Part shown: piece by piece, positions 6,037 to 8,419 of the stretch
Layout of the letters: every line of letters begins with the position of its first letter
How positions within the stretch are numbered: the stretch's first letter is position 1
NCBI GenBank assembly: GCA_900766795.1
Contig: CAAFWX010000191.1
Span: 1 to 8,419, forward strand
Direction of reading: 5' to 3'
Length of the DNA: 8,419 nt
Source of the DNA: Oscillospiraceae bacterium
GTDB taxonomy: Bacteria; Bacillota_A; Clostridia; Oscillospirales; Ruminococcaceae
Notes under the pieces: generated by a model
The model's database searches: none
Seen by the model: only the letters and a program-made list of their open reading frames with translations
Told to the model about the DNA's origin: nothing
Position numbers and translations under genes: made by a program

Positions 6037-7179
6037 TTATTCTTCCGGCTCATCCCAAAGCCCGTTTTCGCGGAGGTATTCTTCCATGCCCTTGAACAGG
6101 GAAACATCCCATGTTCTTCCTTTCCATGTGTTTCCGATGACCTCGTAGTACGCGTCAAAGTACTTCACGCTCTGCTTGCGCTTGAATTTGGATGTGTCAA
6201 CCTCGGGGCTTTCATTGTCGCGGACGCGTCTTGCAACAATGACAAGGCGCATGTCGTCAAAGCCCGTAGAAGCGTCGCAGGTGGAGAGCGTCAGCAGTTC
6301 GTCGCCATATTCAACATCTACGCCCGTTTCGTAGAGCGAACGGTCCATCGCTTCGCAGACATACTCGAAGAACTCTGACTGATTTTTGAAGTAGACATAG
6401 TTGATGTAGTCAAAAACCTCACCATGCTCGCTGTTGGTATTCACCTTGAACACAGCGAAAATCTTGTACTTGTTGTCCTGATACAGAGTGTTGAAGTTGA
6501 CTACGGGCGACATGCGCAGAAACTCGATATCCCTAGGGTAGTTTGAAAGCGCGGAGAACTGGTATTTGTAAAGCATGTTGTGACCGTAGAGAATGGTGTT
6601 GTTCGGCATTTCGTTCGGACCGAAGCGCCCCTCATAGTCGGTGAAAATCGTGCCCGCAAACAGGTCGTTTCCGTCAAAGTCCTTATGGAGATAGTATTCG
6701 TTGTCCTCCGCCTGCATTACAGGGTAGTCAACGTTGGTGCCGGGAATGTTTACCCAGCCGATGAAGTCGTTGTTGGCTTCGTACAGCGCAGCGTATTCCT
6801 CGTTTATTGTGCCCTCGGGAAGCTGCTCGATTTGCGCCTGTGTCGGCGTCTGGTTCTTCAGGTCGATTATGTAGGCATTTGCAGCTGCCTCGCTGCCATC
6901 GCTCTCTGTTCCGGCGTTCTGGTCAAGGTCGGCATAGCGCAACATGTTTCCCGCCAGCACAACTACCGCCACGACAAAAATCACCAGAGAAGCTATGAAG
7001 ATTATCTTTCGGAACACCTCCATAGGGCTGTCACCCTTCCACGGGATAAGCCCTGTGACAATGCTCTTGAAAAGGCTCTGCTTTTTCTTCTTTCTTTTCT
7101 TTTTCTTGGGAGCAAGTCCCGTTTCCATTTCTGCCATTAGATTCTCTATCCTTTCAAAAGGGAATATATCATCCGCCAT
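6037..7179 (-). CDS. Class B sortase (complete, with poly-Lys N-terminal tail)
   Basis: This 380-residue membrane-anchored class B sortase is a cysteine transpeptidase that cleaves C-terminal sorting signals of surface proteins and joins them to peptidoglycan precursors or pilin. The cytoplasmic N-terminus carries KKKKRKKKK (25-33), then LIPWKGDSP (44-52) and one transmembrane segment (about 59-77). The extracellular catalytic domain shows FIGWVNIPGTNVDYPVMQ, His200 in TILYGHNM, Cys301 in LTLSTCDAS and Arg311 in MRLVIVARR, so all three catalytic residues are present. It is longer than typical SrtB (about 220-250 residues) because of the N-terminal tail and a C-terminal extension of nearly 70 residues containing FDAYYEVIGNTWKG. 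The ATG at 7177-7179 lacks a clear ribosome binding site; Met15, preceded at 11 nt by AGGA, is an alternative start. It lies 14 nt after the preceding sortase, so translational coupling is likely. Confidence 0.93.
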   Translation of the reverse strand: MADDIFPFERIENLMAEMETGLAPKKKKRKKKKQSLFKSIVTGLIPWKGDSPMEVFRKIIFIASLVIFVVAVVVLAGNMLRYADLDQNAGTESDGSEAAANAYIIDLKNQTPTQAQIEQLPEGTINEEYAALYEANNDFIGWVNIPGTNVDYPVMQAEDNEYYLHKDFDGNDLFAGTIFTDYEGRFGPNEMPNNTILYGHNMLYKYQFSALSNYPRDIEFLRMSPVVNFNTLYQDNKYKIFAVFKVNTNSEHGEVFDYINYVYFKNQSEFFEYVCEAMDRSLYETGVDVEYGDELLTLSTCDASTGFDDMRLVIVARRVRDNESPEVDTSKFKRKQSVKYFDAYYEVIGNTWKGRTWDVSLFKGMEEYLRENGLWDEPEE

Positions 7180-7185
7180 TGGCGG
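7173..7185 (-). promoter_or_regulatory. GC-rich inverted repeat around a sortase start codon
   Basis: CCGCCAATGGCGG on the minus strand is a perfect inverted repeat with a central A. As RNA it can form a 5-bp all-GC stem with an AAT loop, so part of the initiator ATG would be in the loop and its G in the stem. No Shine-Dalgarno sequence precedes it. It could limit initiation unless the upstream sortase is being translated, or may simply mean the Met15 start is used. Confidence 0.35.
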
Positions 7186-7193
7186 TGGATAAC

Positions 7194-8246
7194 TTAATAC
7201 ACAAAGCCCTGAATCATCTCAGCAGGCCATTTTCTTCCGCCCCAGCTTCCGCCGTTTACGCTGTAATAGTAGTCAAAGTACAGCGGGTCGGGGTTGGGAT
7301 ATGCCTTGCTTGTGTCAACCTCGGGATTTTCGCCGTCGCGCACTGCCCTCGCAAATACCACCCAACGAAGCTGAAGGTTTTTGCCGTAGTCGAAAATGCA
7401 GGTGGACAGGGTGAGAAGTTTGTCGCCGTATTTCAGGTTTATGTCGGGATTGAGGAAGGTTGAGCGGTCAAGGATTTTTGCACAGTATTCGTCAAAATCC
7501 GCCTTGTTCTCAAAATTCCTCTTAGCAATATAGTTGAACACCTCGCCCTCGGATTCGCGGGTATTCACAAGCATTCCCGCGAAAATCTTGTACCGGCGCT
7601 GCTCGTAGAGCGTGCTGAACGTGAGGGTGGGGTAATCACGAACATACTCCATGCCGTAGTTGTTGACGGTGCGATAATTGAAGTAGCGTGTTAGCTTCGC
7701 GAAATACTCTCCCGACGCCATGTTGTGACCGTAGAGGATAATGTTCGCAGGCTCGCTATCCGCAGTTATCGGGACGTGATAGTCCGCAAAAATCGCACCC
7801 GACTTGCTGGACTCGCCCTTGTAGTTGTGGTCGAGATAGTAGCTGTTGTCGTCGCACTGCATGACAACGTAGTCGATAAACGGGTCCTCTTCGTCGCCGA
7901 CGGATATCCAGCCCACAACGTCTTCGTTTATCTCCAGCAGAGGCAGGAATTGCTCCATAACCTCGGGGTGGCTCTGCTCGATTTCTTCGCGCTTTTGCGT
8001 ATCAATTTCCACCACAGCGTTTCCGGTCATATCATGGAACAGCTCGGACAGCTCGTTGTTGTTCTGAGTGTCCACAGCCTTGTCCTGCGCGGAAACCGCA
8101 ATGGAAACAAGCGACACCACCAGCACCACCAGAGCCGCAAGAAACACAATCTTGCGGGCAATTTCGGCGGGCTTGTCGCCCTTCCACGGTAAGAGATATT
8201 TTGCAATACGGAGGAACACGTTTTCTTTCTCAACATAGTTTGCCAT
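7194..8246 (-). CDS. Class B sortase (second complete paralogue)
   Basis: This 350-residue protein is another class B sortase, with a short cytoplasmic N-terminus, LLPWKGDKP (18-26), one transmembrane segment (about 33-53) and an extracellular catalytic domain. Catalytic residues are His174 in NIILYGHNM, Cys283 in LTLSTCIFD and Arg294 in LQLRWVVFARAVR. The C-terminal extension has PEVDTSK followed by LYFDYYYSVNGGSWGGRKW, closely matching the downstream sortase. The two proteins align over almost the whole length, so they are tandem paralogues, but the catalytic-site flanks differ (CDAST against CIFDY), which may mean different substrates. The ATG at 8244-8246 is preceded by AGGG about 7 nt upstream. 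The gap to the preceding truncated sortase is 44 nt. No sorting-signal protein is nearby, so the substrate is unknown. Confidence 0.94.
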   Translation of the reverse strand: MANYVEKENVFLRIAKYLLPWKGDKPAEIARKIVFLAALVVLVVSLVSIAVSAQDKAVDTQNNNELSELFHDMTGNAVVEIDTQKREEIEQSHPEVMEQFLPLLEINEDVVGWISVGDEEDPFIDYVVMQCDDNSYYLDHNYKGESSKSGAIFADYHVPITADSEPANIILYGHNMASGEYFAKLTRYFNYRTVNNYGMEYVRDYPTLTFSTLYEQRRYKIFAGMLVNTRESEGEVFNYIAKRNFENKADFDEYCAKILDRSTFLNPDINLKYGDKLLTLSTCIFDYGKNLQLRWVVFARAVRDGENPEVDTSKAYPNPDPLYFDYYYSVNGGSWGGRKWPAEMIQGFVY

Positions 8247-8273
8247 ATATTTTCCCTGCCTTTATTTATCTGA

Positions 8274-8286
8274 GTTTGAATCAAAC
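8274..8286. repeat. 13-bp palindrome in the sortase intergenic gap
   Basis: GTTTGA-A-TCAAAC is a perfect inverted repeat lying between the stop of the truncated sortase (8291) and the start of the next one (8246). It is too weak and lacks a T run, so it is not a terminator. It could be a small mRNA hairpin or an operator, or chance. Confidence 0.35.
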
Positions 8287-8290
8287 AGCG

Positions 8291-8393
8291 TCAATAGCTC
8301 AGCAGCTTACTCTTGTCCCAGACGCTTCCGTACCACTGACCGCCGATAAGTTCGTAATAGTAGTCAAACAGTCTTGCCTGAAAGTTTCGCTCT
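8291..8393 (-). CDS. C-terminal fragment of a third class B sortase, cut by contig end
   Basis: On the minus strand an open frame enters from the adapter junction and ends at TGA (8291-8293). It encodes 33 residues that include RLFDYYYELIGGQWYGSVW, which lines up with the C-terminal extensions of the two complete sortases (FDAYYEVIGNTWKG and FDYYYSVNGGSWGG). The shared F-D-x-Y-Y, Gly and W-x-G spacing makes it a third tandem paralogue. The catalytic core is not in the window. The truncation is an assembly artefact, not a pseudogene: real sequence stops where adapter begins at 8394. It would be the first known gene of the operon in transcription order, with the promoter further upstream. Confidence 0.82.
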
Positions 8394-8419
8394 AGATCGG
8401 AAGAGCGTCGTGTAGGGAA
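8394..8419. other. Untrimmed Illumina TruSeq adapter (artefact)
   Basis: The last 26 bases begin AGATCGGAAGAGCGTCGTGT and continue TAGGGAA, which is the standard Illumina TruSeq read-through adapter from its first base. It is not biological sequence. Any reading frame or motif that extends into it is spurious, and the contig end at 8393 is a library/assembly boundary. Confidence 0.98.

Noticed and set aside
6580..7140. A 186-codon plus-strand frame opposite a sortase
   Set aside because: It is antisense to an intact sortase with all catalytic residues, and has no recognisable domain or start signal.
7725..8192. A 155-codon plus-strand frame opposite the second sortase
   Set aside because: Antisense shadow of a well-supported gene; its composition mirrors the sortase codons.
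4552..8393. Sporulation operon, suggested by the SpoIID domain
   Set aside because: None of the usual spore-locus neighbours is present; the companions are sortases, and the long linker is untypical of sporulation SpoIID.
8291..8393. Sortase pseudogene or transposon-broken gene
   Set aside because: The break coincides exactly with adapter sequence, so it is a contig end.

Overview
The window looks like a contig from a low-to-mid GC Gram-positive bacterium of the Clostridia, most likely a Ruminococcus-like member of the Oscillospiraceae. The clues are class B sortases, a SpoIID/LytB-domain wall enzyme with a Thr/Ala-rich linker, strong GGAGG-type ribosome binding sites and sigma-A-type promoters. 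This assignment is inference, because there is no rRNA or marker gene to confirm it. The right edge is not natural: the last 26 bases (8394-8419) are Illumina TruSeq adapter, so the window is a contig end from short-read, possibly metagenomic, assembly.

Layout, left to right. At 3-203 (+) is the C-terminal end of an unrecognised gene with an 8-residue-periodic Ala/Lys/Pro/Glu tail, followed by a strong rho-independent terminator. At 358-1737 (-) is a MATE-family efflux transporter. At 1738-1939 is a compact divergent promoter region with two good sigma-A promoters back to back. At 1940-3679 (+) is a membrane-anchored S41-family peptidase-like protein on its own transcription unit, closed by a 12-bp terminator hairpin. 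At 3724-4365 (-), convergent with it, is a small metal-dependent phospholipase C-like protein. At 4391-4534 is a highly structured intergenic palindrome that also works as a plausible operon terminator.

The rest (4552-8393, all -) is one apparent cell-wall operon. In transcription order it holds a class B sortase (third paralogue, only its last 33 codons before the adapter), a second complete class B sortase, a third complete class B sortase, and a secreted SpoIID/LytB-domain protein. Gaps are 44, 14 and 18 nt, and the palindrome/terminator follows. The sortases have intact His/Cys/Arg catalytic residues, share a juxtamembrane PWKGD motif (seen in the two complete ones) and share a C-terminal aromatic motif (seen in all three).

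How they may work together (inference): the SpoIID-like enzyme may cut or remodel peptidoglycan glycan strands at sites where the sortases attach surface proteins. No sortase substrate with a recognisable sorting signal is encoded in the window, so the substrates lie beyond the contig or elsewhere in the genome.
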